A stretch of DNA of 14,517 nucleotides, taken from NCBI GenBank assembly GCA_905207515.1, contig CAJLLK010000024.1:1-14517 (forward strand), read 5' to 3'. This DNA comes from an uncultured Christensenella sp. Lineage in GTDB: Bacteria > Bacillota > Clostridia > Christensenellales > UBA1242. This document shows, piece after piece, positions 9,101 through 14,420 of the stretch. How positions within the stretch are numbered: the first letter of the stretch is position 1; the number at the start of each line of letters is the position of its first letter. Position numbers and translations under genes: made by a program. The notes under the pieces are model-generated. The model was not told the origin of the DNA. It saw only the letters and a program-made list of their open reading frames with translations, and did not search any database.

Positions 9101-11364
9101 GAGAATTTGTGGCAACTCTTGTCAGTGAAACATATTTCAGAATTCAGTTCATCGAAAACAAAGGAGCCTTTGAAAGTGGTGTTTCCACAATAAAGGTTTA
9201 CACAACACAAGGAACCAGCCTTGAAGGCAAATATATCAAATCATTTGCAAGAGTGCTTTCTGATGTGACAAAGCTTGGCACTTTGACGACTGAAGATTTT
9301 GTCATTCAGTCAGATATAGACTTTGAAACGCTTGATTTGTCAGGATATTTTGCTGACGAAAACACAAATGTTGTGACGATGACTGTGACGGTTGGGCAAG
9401 AAGCGCCATATTCGCTTCAATTTAGCCGAGCTTCAAACCGCTACAAAATGTATATTTTAAGGTCAGAAGAAGATGCGGCACTTTTGCCAAGCACTTATCC
9501 AGAAGGTTATATAAGACAATATCTTGTGGTTTCGAATGACGAAGTTGTCACAATAAAATTCAGAGTGACAAGTTCAAATGCCAACACAATTTACAGTGAC
9601 GAAAGCGATGACTTTTTGCTTCAAAGGTCAAGTTGGGAAGACAACACAATTTCTTGGGATGAAGAAAATCAACAATTTGTTTGGACTTATCCATACAAAT
9701 CTTTGCAAGCAAACACCACCGCTGACAAACTTGTTTTGTCAAATGTTCTCACAGAAAGCGTGACGCTTTATCTAGATGAAACGCTTGCAGAAGGCGACCA
9801 AACTTTGGAAGTTGGCACACAAATTGAAGTTGTTGAAGAACTTGAAACCTGCACAAAAATTTCTGTCGACGGAGAAGAATATTTCATCGAAAACGGAACT
9901 TATGAAGAGCAATATGTTGTGGAGACCAGCGGAGTGGAACTGCATATGGGCGACGTTTTCACCGTTTTGGAAACTGAAACAGACACATCAATCATATCTT
10001 ATCCAAACGCTGAAATCTATCGAATTGCTTCAAACTTGATTGAAGACCCAATTTTTATCGTCGAAGCGACATATTATGGGGCTGACGAAAACATTGTCAG
10101 AACTTACACAACTGCAGAAAACTCTTTCAAGCCGACAATAATCGGTCAAGTTGGCATCAAAGTGAGAATAAAAATCAGTGATGCAAACTTGCAATCTCAA
10201 GAGCTTGAATTTGTTTCTGAAGGCGGCCAAAATTTTGAGATGTTCAATCTTTTTGAAAGCGGTCAAGGCACCAGCGCTGACCCATACATAATTTCAAACG
10301 GCACGCAGTTTAGAAATCTTGCTTACAGAATGCAAAAACCAACGGCACTCAACAACTATGTTGAAACAACCCAGCTTGGCAATCGTGAAATCTCTGAAGA
10401 GACACAATTCTATTTCAGATTGAGTGAAGATATCGCTTTGAGCCAGAAAGGTGGAGCTTCCACTTACGTTGATGGGCTGTTGTTTGCTGGAGAGTTTCAA
10501 GGCGACATTGACGGAAACGGAAAAACGATTTCTTACATCGGCACTTACACCAAAAGTGGAACAAACTTGGCTGGAATAACTGTTTCGGTCGGAAATATTC
10601 TCGGGCCACAAAATGGAGACACTCAAACGACATATTATTATGGAATTTCATTGTTTGAAAACTTGGGAGCCACGGCAAATGTTTATGACCTTGGCATTGA
10701 CGTGATTTATGCCGACACTCAAATGCCAACGCATACACTTGTTGCTGGCTTGGTGTTGACAAACAGTGGGCAAATCGACAATGTCACGTTGAAAAATTTC
10801 CAAAATGGAAGTTTGGCGGATGACCCAGGTTTTCAGGTCGGTTTGAGAGGCTATGGCGGAACGAACGTCAGAGTGATGATGGTTTACAGCGGAATAGCTT
10901 CCATAAACATGGGTGCGAGCCAAACACGAATAACAAATTGCAGAGTGGAAACCGACATGATTTTGGATGACACAAACAATTCTCAAATCATCTTTGCAAG
11001 TGGAATTGTTTACACAAACTACGCATTGGTTGAAAACTGTGTTGTCGGCACAAATCAAGACGGAACAACCTTTGATTTGTCGGTAAATTGTTCAAATGCC
11101 ATGAGTGCAGTTCAAGCGGCAGGAATTGCAATCACAAATGCATCTTCGGGAGCGACAATCAGTGCTTGCCTAAACAACTTCGACATTTCGATTTCTTGCA
11201 CGAGTGCGGCAAATTATGTGACAGCTTATCTTGCAGGAATTGTTGATTTGGGCTTGGGAACGCTCAGAGACAATGTGAACAATGGAAATTTGACACACTC
11301 AAACATCACAACCATAACTCAAGGCGACATTTACGCAACCAACAGACAAAATCAGAATACTTAA
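88..11364 (+). CDS. giant modular surface lipoprotein (3758 aa; BIG2-like, FN3/Ig-like array, GLUG-type beta-helix)
   Basis: No catalytic domain is recognised. The architecture fits a cell-surface adhesin, binding or stalk protein, held by lipid on the outer face of the membrane. The N-terminus has MKK, a hydrophobic stretch and a lipobox VLASC with the lipidated Cys at residue 28 (nt 169-171). Residues about 35-111 resemble a BIG2 Ig domain. From about 115 to 3385 runs a degenerate array of beta-rich modules with a conserved core Trp (SW, TW or YW) at residues 129, 235, 608, 1057, 1236, 1678, 2135, 2576, 2824, 2970 and 3199. Residues about 3388-3758 form a GLUG-type beta-helix region. ATG occurs at 88, 91 and 103; the MKK at 103 gives the most typical signal peptide, but only the 88 start has even a weak purine-rich stretch (75-80) at useful spacing. 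There is no C-terminal sortase or S-layer motif, consistent with lipid anchoring. The frame is intact, with codon use like its neighbours. The ligand is unknown. Confidence 0.9.
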   Translation: MMAIFMKKFNFVLLAVLTLCLGSVLASCTFKKPEVNFTQDEIVLSVTQQVNLSEYLDVNGIDKSDVAFRFSNSSLFDLQENVLTAKAAGRAYVYATYQNNNLASMQVVVKKPFDAPTQFSLNENGVFSWNTVSGIFENESQPTVASNYVVVGTLTEYSATDPEEVVGTTQINEVVSGTTFQLDADKPGEYKLSVGALGRNYFDNGALSAEQTLYFGYMDKLEAEDLSFNQGVFSWTAVAGAKYKVKLNDVLLGDFQTETSKDLTEYFDAAESGDYSLSVLVYDEAGEKLVQESDVLTIEKLAEPVVEYNFSQNEGGVLQISTADNVDKYQFTLTSASDAQTYTAENTGETISVDFSGIDFGVYDVSVVALSDNQLTYSSDAVEVGKIYKMPTPVLTGTGLNLENGSDFNAQITLSENKIVSNAKILSLNALIEDFQVDELEKDFVLTLAEANIYNLSAKMQPQSAENLIDGENVSVINSDASSTLDVTKLPAFNGEVSHEYQEEKSVLTIAQVENATSYQLFYFDGDWQAVSDSLFAFTTENGVAKFSFNDKIENLNLANGQEIRLKVVAKTADDNLAINSSIEKMLSILQAPTTANSGDSVDKTFVWNASENASGYRLEIYTIDNATYTQNQAEINIDTSEMTPEVVSTDSASYTFDDVGYYYVKIYAVSDDENTYISSTTCLEEVFYIAEQLTLGTVEFGYLDEYQNQPGFTQATGYFVKIENTENVDNYQISLDSDQTTYQKLEGSETIFLLSEDFASGTVNITVTGHANDEILYKSTSETVLQIERLASITYDDLVFDANTESVTVRAREGVEVTEIWYNEGNSTTALAGEDATFPIGDLNAFELRFSLESADPSPEGIFTAVGGKVYLDSIPSTLSFERLATPVNMEYYDGDITFESPFPTTQLTPYGYYVLRMVCTIPNSQQLEIYVRFMSTGVEFSYGDLSFTYGTADDFRTVGADNKVTIMLSEIIDQIKTNPLLSAIESIYNQATVLEFEAFAYQNRLEGSNILLSSQNATLKSDSTKTLLKVEKMQPTSLTFVANSTNQATDYTLSWNAVETNDQVSSETRYEVFLQGNETALTETASTTYEFSKADYAVSTYYVFYVRATNPYYLESANSNTVRIYKLRSLTSVSLADDGSLNFVPASSEQDYIDHVDVTYNQSTTQNQDFKLQIGTNLGLYTFVVVGKTLDNLQDDNSITYYISSDEASWNVVDLSTLAPTNTQVSYNAGILSWNAFAENTGLSTLKYLVIFKDAEGGVFPFITTQTSLNVLESEVYNSLSDMVAGDITVEVSAYLDTYSVAVGQNVYYSNTQTLLSGNSQFNHYIYPSQQTVVKLKTPEVSQVTFVDTDLTTISFPTFSEEELDFDKLQNPDIAISFVGNYADVVNVSVFLNDNTQPVFTGQVTKSNESYTVTLTSEAYRNAFVSGVMTVKIRVNDSMAIPSSVGSVDINRAADLQSIAFEQDGGNLTQNLTVTFDGENLPSTIGGVAFKIEYVQAETTETKTLYTFAEVVSVDEENAQLTFDLSSVFEDYLSMGGQISVEAFINSYDDGNPYYLASASSTTTAQLNVLKGVTSTDITRQSGGFVIADLNNSSTVYVVEYGSNRFEVESSDQGFYFEFPNDWIDAEYNLTIYATENGYISSVKNVVSFTLNRIEQVSGATFSRSEDDLSEVTLSWNGVAAATGYLFKVYQDETLIFSTELAGTQTSYTTTDIFGENYAALLAQNNISLIDLQNDLSVRFAIVAVGSSESVNNSLEYSFNGVIKGNSLLTAELSDIFEINEYGQVVLSATENTTYLYSFLSTDTRQAWKNVLANSSSVILDTSELAKELSSQILFNAELSVQGNAENFELDSYFISTEGNTLSFLFNDALASVGYNSGLSSALAIETVENSFSKIFVGLSEDALNLAQVAEVVPTLTDVPASNNIYKVYSLSLADLLDALEEAGIKPTATTDLELYFWAYSETDDATNEKTVVSAPYMFTFDLTEESDFVGIQKLGPVADNENYTEDYVNSFAVFNNSDTENLQTLGFYVKITSQGTEPFSTIKFVSNAQLVLPQFDTTKYVVNLTSLFEEEDLLNLSGTFTIQFARLQLQTSASGEKFVVTDWLSSFDEQTFEFVRLNQVQDLTLSNGNLYWRASDENATKYYVYFIQDMDIETGDLGENYAYLPTSSTNYSVSDYASTGTRYYLAVQSINEDPFVLSSSRVFILDAETTLPAPIYRNQITSPLSLQSGKLVIDWTTDSEIFTILSSGIDYPQMLTALLDDAPFTNPFTFTLDDLVNDQVTIRLRFTPNDSAGRTKTFDFNAKYLLADLYEFGQDNNLENIETVLREVYTNATESFQREILSRFIDLIENGSHGVANYVTLFDDIFESLQTGAYKVEYCLVGGNYTLNSPWYSFSNANQENVVYVNPEPVVRAIPEKNATDISLNTYKILIRKSQIYDYDAEQGQYVQKTAENYVMKLLEDAGNYLVFNIQKGISDYSLTLKDSEKEVNVTVYETDADGTEVVGGDYLMFYLNHNDGNSVLGVYEDEIGKRTYQMQIYAVGNDYSMSSKSEYFSMIMLGFGDSFSINQGVFSWIPQLRRATTIVYRKNGSSAEEKLDISVDAQGVASRFSLETLGDGLYDYIKFFMKGEVRQNSIFVDSEIYQINNVYKLSTPSLNNNFGFIGIDDSANVAKLANSYSDTSLYNYRVYNNALAYDENDSSTYIYLTNDTPGSVLYYEAGVTGMDETTGQEDYTYKSSEENATEFNVASLGSTSSFIYESGNTVNEQNYNTTYYLKTVYPVDTNGEKVEDKSVSARSNFASISAKMLPRVTDLQISDGVLTWTGLENSGGILTESLEKLIYKVRVVQYRASGISQDETTPSNIDKEYVYYTANNSFDFALIEEDMDNPAVDETVYLMATVQALGLNVVQTAPAESYVSLIEGGYAYGNVRYAGEEVSYVLLSNGETIDEISRLDPVENLEVSNGSLYWNFRADDPETTEVNFFEKYSFVVTQVTENGERDVSGEFVATLVSETYFRIQFIENKGAFESGVSTIKVYTTQGTSLEGKYIKSFARVLSDVTKLGTLTTEDFVIQSDIDFETLDLSGYFADENTNVVTMTVTVGQEAPYSLQFSRASNRYKMYILRSEEDAALLPSTYPEGYIRQYLVVSNDEVVTIKFRVTSSNANTIYSDESDDFLLQRSSWEDNTISWDEENQQFVWTYPYKSLQANTTADKLVLSNVLTESVTLYLDETLAEGDQTLEVGTQIEVVEELETCTKISVDGEEYFIENGTYEEQYVVETSGVELHMGDVFTVLETETDTSIISYPNAEIYRIASNLIEDPIFIVEATYYGADENIVRTYTTAENSFKPTIIGQVGIKVRIKISDANLQSQELEFVSEGGQNFEMFNLFESGQGTSADPYIISNGTQFRNLAYRMQKPTALNNYVETTQLGNREISEETQFYFRLSEDIALSQKGGASTYVDGLLFAGEFQGDIDGNGKTISYIGTYTKSGTNLAGITVSVGNILGPQNGDTQTTYYYGISLFENLGATANVYDLGIDVIYADTQMPTHTLVAGLVLTNSGQIDNVTLKNFQNGSLADDPGFQVGLRGYGGTNVRVMMVYSGIASINMGASQTRITNCRVETDMILDDTNNSQIIFASGIVYTNYALVENCVVGTNQDGTTFDLSVNCSNAMSAVQAAGIAITNASSGATISACLNNFDISISCTSAANYVTAYLAGIVDLGLGTLRDNVNNGNLTHSNITTITQGDIYATNRQNQNT
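190..420 (+). other. BIG2-like Ig domain of the giant lipoprotein
   Basis: Residues about 35-111 follow the bacterial Ig-like group 2 pattern: an opening VNFTQDEIVLS strand, a variable middle, a 'VLTAKAAGRAYVYAT' strand that corresponds to the usual 'G-x-A-x-I-T-A' segment, and a closing VVVKK strand. It is the only clear BIG2-type unit I see in the protein and sits directly after the lipid anchor. Assignment is by pattern only. Confidence 0.55.
430..10235 (+). repeat. degenerate array of FN3/Ig-like modules inside the giant lipoprotein
   Basis: Successive modules are marked by a short boundary motif of the form [IV]-x-[KR]-[LM]-x-x-P or a close variant, then a strand ending in G-x-[LF]-x-W. 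Boundary examples are at residues 298 (IEKLAEP), 387 (IYKMPTP), 487 (VTKLP), 788 (IERLA), 882 (FERLATP), 1032 (VEKMQP), 1126 (IYKL), 1335 (VVKLKTP), 1994 (IQKLGP), 2650 (VYKLSTP), 2805 (SAKMLP) and 2952 (ISRLDP). Neighbouring boundaries are commonly 90-120 residues apart, the size of an FN3 or Ig fold, suggesting about 25-33 modules. The repeats are protein-level and strongly diverged; I see no long DNA-level tandem repeat, so recent expansion is unlikely. Confidence 0.6.
10240..11361 (+). other. C-terminal GLUG-type beta-helix region of the giant lipoprotein
   Basis: Residues 3392 onward read GQGTSADPYIIS followed by a 'TQFRNLAYRM' helix, then FRLSEDIAL and GEFQGDIDGNGKTIS (about 3466-3482). 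This order (G-x-GT-x-x-DPY, 'Q-x-x-x-LA', 'Y-F-x-L-x-x-DI', 'F-x-G-x-x-DGNG-x-x-I') is the familiar entry to GLUG-repeat surface proteins. It is followed by a GLUG-like 'SLFENLGATANVYDLGI' and several Asn-rich rungs containing Cys at 3618, 3651, 3668, 3694 and 3704. The region ends abruptly after 'GDIYATNRQNQNT'. Confidence 0.65.
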
Positions 11365-11367
11365 AAG

Positions 11368-11418
11368 AAAAAAAGAGTATAAATATAGTGTGAAAAAATC
11401 TATTTATACTCTTTTTTT
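11368..11418 (+). terminator. perfect 18-bp inverted repeat; intrinsic terminator or attenuator at the gene junction
   Basis: The left arm (11368-11385) begins with seven A and GAGTAT; the right arm (11401-11418) is its exact reverse complement and ends CTC plus seven T. The loop is 15 nt (11386-11400). As RNA this is a stem followed by a U-tract, three bases after the giant gene's stop codon (11362-11364), which fits an intrinsic terminator, although the stem has only two G-C pairs. Unusually, the GTG start of the next gene (11390) lies in the loop and the right arm encodes its residues 5-9. It may therefore control expression of that gene by attenuation or by hiding its start region. Confidence 0.7.
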
Positions 11419-12229
11419 GTTGATATTGTGTTTTTGCTCTTTTTTTAGCGGCAAAAATGTGGCAAGCGCCGAAAATAATGCACAAAGCTACAATGCATTT
11501 CGCTTGATCAGACAAGCAACGGCTGACGGACAAATTTCTTTGACCTATGTTTTTCCAATAAATTCGGGCAAACTTTCTGAGATTGGTTTTCAAGAAAATG
11601 AAATTCAAGCTTACAAATTTTATTTGACCACCTATGTCAACGCGCTTGCACAAACAAATCGCGAAAAAGCCACAGAAGGCACAACGATCGGAAATTGCGT
11701 CTATTTTGAAGATGTCGATGGCATTGGCTTTTCGATTTTGTTTGAAGATTTAGACGCCCAAAAACTCTTTTTTGGAGTTCAAGACGGCGAGAACACTTCA
11801 AATTCTCAAAAGGCTAGCGGTTTTTTTGTGAAAAGAGTGGAAATCGAAACATCATTTCCTATCTCCGCAAAATCGGCAAACGATTTGAAACTTATTTGCA
11901 CAATGGCGACAACGGCTTGGTGCGCCAACAATGATATTTCTGGAGAGCTAAAAACGCAGGCATTAAACGTTTTCAATGACACAATTTTTGTCTATGATTT
12001 TGCCACGCAGACGCAAGGCTTGAAGTCAGATGTGATGTATCAAGATGATTATTTTTTTCATAATGTCTTTGTCAGAACGGCAGCACAAATTGAAGAAAAT
12101 GACAAAATTACATTTTGGGTGACTTATGCCAATCGGCCGATTTGGTATCTCACAGCACTTATCGTCGTTTTGCTTGGCATTGGAATAAGTTTTGCAGTGT
12201 TAAACTTTAAAAAGAAACACAAATCATAA
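11390..12229 (+). CDS. unrecognised membrane-anchored extracytoplasmic protein (279 aa)
   Basis: I do not recognise the family. A Sec signal peptide is clear: MKK, hydrophobic core at residues 8-19, and probable cleavage after VASA (27). About 220 extracytoplasmic residues with mixed alpha/beta character follow, then one transmembrane helix (about 252-272) and a basic tail (KKKHKS), giving an N-out/C-in membrane protein. The GTG start is chosen because it alone keeps the two lysines before the hydrophobic core; an in-frame TAA at 11315-11317 limits upstream starts, and the TTG codons at 11417 and later would lose the charge. No good ribosome binding site precedes it. It starts 26 bases after the giant lipoprotein's stop, on the same strand, suggesting a shared envelope role such as partner, anchor or assembly factor; this is inference from position. 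Confidence 0.8.
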   Translation: MKKSIYTLFLLILCFCSFFSGKNVASAENNAQSYNAFRLIRQATADGQISLTYVFPINSGKLSEIGFQENEIQAYKFYLTTYVNALAQTNREKATEGTTIGNCVYFEDVDGIGFSILFEDLDAQKLFFGVQDGENTSNSQKASGFFVKRVEIETSFPISAKSANDLKLICTMATTAWCANNDISGELKTQALNVFNDTIFVYDFATQTQGLKSDVMYQDDYFFHNVFVRTAAQIEENDKITFWVTYANRPIWYLTALIVVLLGIGISFAVLNFKKKHKS

Positions 12230-12246
12230 AAAATTTTTCAGAAATA

Positions 12247-12275
12247 TTGTCTTTTGCATAAAAAAGTGTTATACT
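12247..12275 (+). promoter_or_regulatory. probable promoter of typA
   Basis: TTGTCT (12247-12252, four of six matches to TTGACA) and TATACT (12270-12275, five of six to TATAAT) are 17 bp apart. They lie in the 76-bp gap between the membrane-protein gene and typA and would give a short leader that includes the AAAGGA ribosome binding site at 12293-12298, seven bases before the ATG. No clear GC-rich terminator separates the upstream gene, so read-through is also possible. Confidence 0.55.
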
Positions 12276-12305
12276 ATTTAAGTTACAGCGAAAAAGGACA
12301 ATAAT

Positions 12306-14138
12306 ATGGAAAACAAAAACATTAGAAACATTGCAATCATTGCGCACGTTGACCACGGCAAAACTTCACTTGTGAACGAGCTTTTGAAACAAGGTCACGT
12401 GTTTAGAGAAAATCAAGTTGTTGAAGACAGAGTTATGGACAGCAACGCACTTGAAAGAGAAAGAGGTATCACAATTTTATCAAAAAACACCTCTTGCTTT
12501 TTTAACGGCGTCAAAATCAACGTTATCGACACACCGGGTCACGCTGACTTCGGCGGAGAAGTTGAAAGAGTTTTGAAGATGGTGGATGGCGTGCTTTTGG
12601 TTGTCGACGCCTTTGAAGGACCTATGCCACAGACCAGATTTGTTTTGGAAAAGGCATTGGCGCTCAAACTTAAGGTCGTTGTTGTTATCAACAAAATTGA
12701 CAGACCAGACGCTCGAATAAAAGAAGTTGTCGACGAAGTGTTGGAGTTGTTTTTGGAGCTTGACGCTGACGATGACCAACTTAATTCTCCATTCGTTTTT
12801 GCTTCGGCAAGGCAAGGCGTCGCTTCAACTGACCCTGACGTTGTGGGAACTGACATGGTGCCACTTTTTGAAACAATCATAAGTCACATTCCGGCGCCAC
12901 AGGGAGATTTGGACAAGCCGCTCAAAATGCTCGTTTCTTCAGCGGAACACAACGATTATGTCGGAAAACTTGCCGTTGGAAAGATTGACCAAGGCGAAAT
13001 CAAAGTCGGTCAAAATGTGGTGGTTTGCAACTTTCACGACGAAACGAAAAAGGTTAAATCGAAGATTGTCAGCTTGTATGTCTATGAAGGATTGAAGAGA
13101 GTGCCTGTTGAAAAGGCTGCATTTGGCGAAATTGTCTGCGTTGCTGGGCTTGAAGATGTGACAATCGGCGACACAATTTGTGACGAAAACGCTGTTGAGC
13201 CAATTGAATTTGTCAAAATTGCAGAACCTAGTGTGGAAATGACTTTCATGGTCAACGACAGCCCGTTTGCTGGCAGAGAAGGAAAGTTTGTGACGTCCAG
13301 ACACTTGAGAGACAGACTTTATAAAGAAGCGGTCAAAGACCTTTCGCTTAAGGTTGAAGATGGCGACACTGCAGAAAAATTTAAAGTTCGCGGCCGTGGC
13401 GAAATGCACCTTTCCATTTTGATTGAAAACATGAGAAGAGATGGCTATGAATTTCAGGTCAGCCAGCCAAAAGTTTTGATAAAAGTCATCGATGGCGTAA
13501 AGTGTGAACCAATCGACAGGCTTTATTTGGATGTTCCAGAAGATTGCGTGGGCACAGTCATGAACAAAATGGGCGTGCGAAAGGGCGAACTTCAAAACAT
13601 GACACCGCATGGCAGCAGAATGAAGATGGAATTTTTGATTCCTTCGCGTGGGCTTTTCGGATTTAAATCAGAATTTTTGACGGACACTCGTGGCGAAGGC
13701 ATTATCAACTCAATTTTCTATGATTATGAACCTTACAAGGGCGAAATCAATCGAAGAGACTATGGCTCGCTTATTGCTCACGAAGAAGGCAAGTCGATTG
13801 TTTATGGGCTTTACAACGCTCAAGAACGTGGCGAACTTTTCATCGGCCCAGGTGTGCCAGTTTATGCAGGAATGGTTGTCGGCATGAACCCAAAAGGTGG
13901 CGACATTGTTGTCAATGTTTGCAAAACCAAACATCTTTCAAACTGCCGTGCGTCAGGCTCGGATGATGCTTTGAGATTGACGCCGCCAAGGGTTATGAGC
14001 TTGGAAGATTGCATTGAATTTTTGGGCGACGATGAATATTTGGAAGTTACACCAAAATCAATCAGAATAAGAAAAATCATTCTCGACCACAACATGCGTC
14101 TGCGTGAACGTGGAAAAATGTTGCGTGGAGAAATTTAA
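12306..14138 (+). CDS. typA: translational GTPase TypA/BipA
   Basis: TypA (BipA) is an EF-G-like GTPase that binds the ribosome and is known to help 50S assembly and growth under cold or other stress. All marks are present: G1 AHVDHGKT (residues 13-20), switch I RERGITI (51-57), G3 DTPGHADFGGEV (75-86), G4 NKID (119-122) and G5 SAR (167-169). A beta-barrel domain II (about 205-290) follows, then an EF-G III-like domain with GRGEMHLSILIENMRR (373-388), a domain V-like part, and the BipA-specific C-terminal domain ending in LTPPRVMSLEDCIEF and VTPKSIRIRK. The length of 610 aa is normal. The start has a good ribosome binding site (AAAGGA). EF-G and LepA are excluded by the C-terminal domain. The gene looks intact and housekeeping; its link with the giant lipoprotein is probably only adjacency. 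Confidence 0.97.
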   Translation: MENKNIRNIAIIAHVDHGKTSLVNELLKQGHVFRENQVVEDRVMDSNALERERGITILSKNTSCFFNGVKINVIDTPGHADFGGEVERVLKMVDGVLLVVDAFEGPMPQTRFVLEKALALKLKVVVVINKIDRPDARIKEVVDEVLELFLELDADDDQLNSPFVFASARQGVASTDPDVVGTDMVPLFETIISHIPAPQGDLDKPLKMLVSSAEHNDYVGKLAVGKIDQGEIKVGQNVVVCNFHDETKKVKSKIVSLYVYEGLKRVPVEKAAFGEIVCVAGLEDVTIGDTICDENAVEPIEFVKIAEPSVEMTFMVNDSPFAGREGKFVTSRHLRDRLYKEAVKDLSLKVEDGDTAEKFKVRGRGEMHLSILIENMRRDGYEFQVSQPKVLIKVIDGVKCEPIDRLYLDVPEDCVGTVMNKMGVRKGELQNMTPHGSRMKMEFLIPSRGLFGFKSEFLTDTRGEGIINSIFYDYEPYKGEINRRDYGSLIAHEEGKSIVYGLYNAQERGELFIGPGVPVYAGMVVGMNPKGGDIVVNVCKTKHLSNCRASGSDDALRLTPPRVMSLEDCIEFLGDDEYLEVTPKSIRIRKIILDHNMRLRERGKMLRGEI

Positions 14139-14166
14139 AAAAAAGAGCAAAATTTGCTCTTTTTTT
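14138..14166. terminator. strong bidirectional intrinsic terminator between typA and the xre gene
   Basis: An A-tract, GAGCAAA, a central A, TTTGCTC and seven T form a perfect 14-bp inverted repeat (14138-14151 with 14153-14166); in practice it is a GAGC/GCTC stem with an A/T loop. It begins at the last base of the typA stop codon and ends five bases before the stop of the convergent minus-strand gene. Tracts on both sides allow termination in both directions. Confidence 0.9.
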
Positions 14167-14170
14167 GTTG

Positions 14171-14374
14171 TTAGTAATCTTTAAGTCCTAAAATTATATC
14201 AGCTGAAATATCAAGCGCCAAACAAATTGCTCTCAAGCTATCGTAACCAGGTTTACTTTTACCACTTAACCATTCGCTAACTTGACTCGGTTTAACGCCA
14301 ATTTTCCTAGCAAGCTGACTTTGATTTAAATTATAATCAACCATTAAATCTTGTAATATTTCTATAAAATTCAT
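14171..14374 (-). CDS. XRE/Cro-CI family HTH transcriptional regulator (67 aa)
   Basis: This is a minimal single-domain DNA-binding protein. The five-helix XRE fold is readable: helix 1 at residues 3-13, helix 2 QSQLARKIG (18-26), recognition helix 3 PSQVSEWLSGK (29-39), then PGYDSLRAICLALDISADIIL (42-62). There is no sensor or dimerisation domain beyond this, so it resembles Cro-like repressors. The ATG has AAGGTG (14380-14385 on the complement) five bases upstream. It diverges from the SLOG-like gene at 14457. Four ATAGAAA/TTTCTAT sites lie around the two starts, one of them in its own first codons, so it very likely represses both itself and the neighbour. It could belong to a mobile-element or stress module; its ligand or inducer is not visible. 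Confidence 0.9.
   Translation of the reverse strand: MNFIEILQDLMVDYNLNQSQLARKIGVKPSQVSEWLSGKSKPGYDSLRAICLALDISADIILGLKDY
14358..14369. promoter_or_regulatory. half-operator inside the xre start codons
   Basis: The 12-mer ATTTCTATAAAA is identical to bases 14405-14416 of the 22-bp palindrome. Here it covers codons 2-6 of the xre gene (read on the complement) and lacks the matching left arm. It may be a weak autoregulatory half-site, or simply shaped by coding sequence. Confidence 0.4.
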
Positions 14375-14394
14375 TATAACACCTTATATTTAGA

Positions 14395-14416
14395 TTTTAT
14401 AGAAATTTCTATAAAA
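14395..14416. promoter_or_regulatory. operator 1: perfect 22-bp palindrome, likely XRE repressor site
   Basis: Each 11-base arm reads TTTTATAGAAA inward, with no mismatch. It lies 20 bases upstream of the xre start codon and about 50 bases upstream of the rightward transcription start. On the complement it overlaps a TATAAA (14396-14401) that could be the xre -10 element, so binding would block xre transcription. Confidence 0.7.
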
Positions 14417-14420
14417 ATGC

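Noticed and set aside
10294..11058. three overlapping antisense open frames of 110-136 codons
   Set aside because: They overlap each other and the beta-helix coding region, have no recognisable domains, and are explained by the codon bias of the sense gene.
88..11364. CRISPR array or DNA tandem repeat within the long repetitive gene
   Set aside because: The recurrence is at protein level only; I found no evenly spaced identical DNA repeats.
11318..11420. programmed frameshift joining the giant lipoprotein to the membrane protein
   Set aside because: The downstream frame is open from 11318 and A-runs are present, but the product would place a signal peptide in the middle of a secreted chain, and the GTG start explains the second gene well. 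Kept only as a note on the abrupt C-terminus.
12228..12240. terminator after the membrane-protein gene (A-run followed by T-run)
   Set aside because: The A6/T5 sequence has no G-C pairs and could not form a stable terminator stem.
12939..13610. 223-codon open frame antisense to typA
   Set aside because: It has no ribosome binding site or family signature, its protein is rich in Phe, His, Cys and Asn as expected from reverse-complemented codons, and it lies wholly within a clear typA gene.
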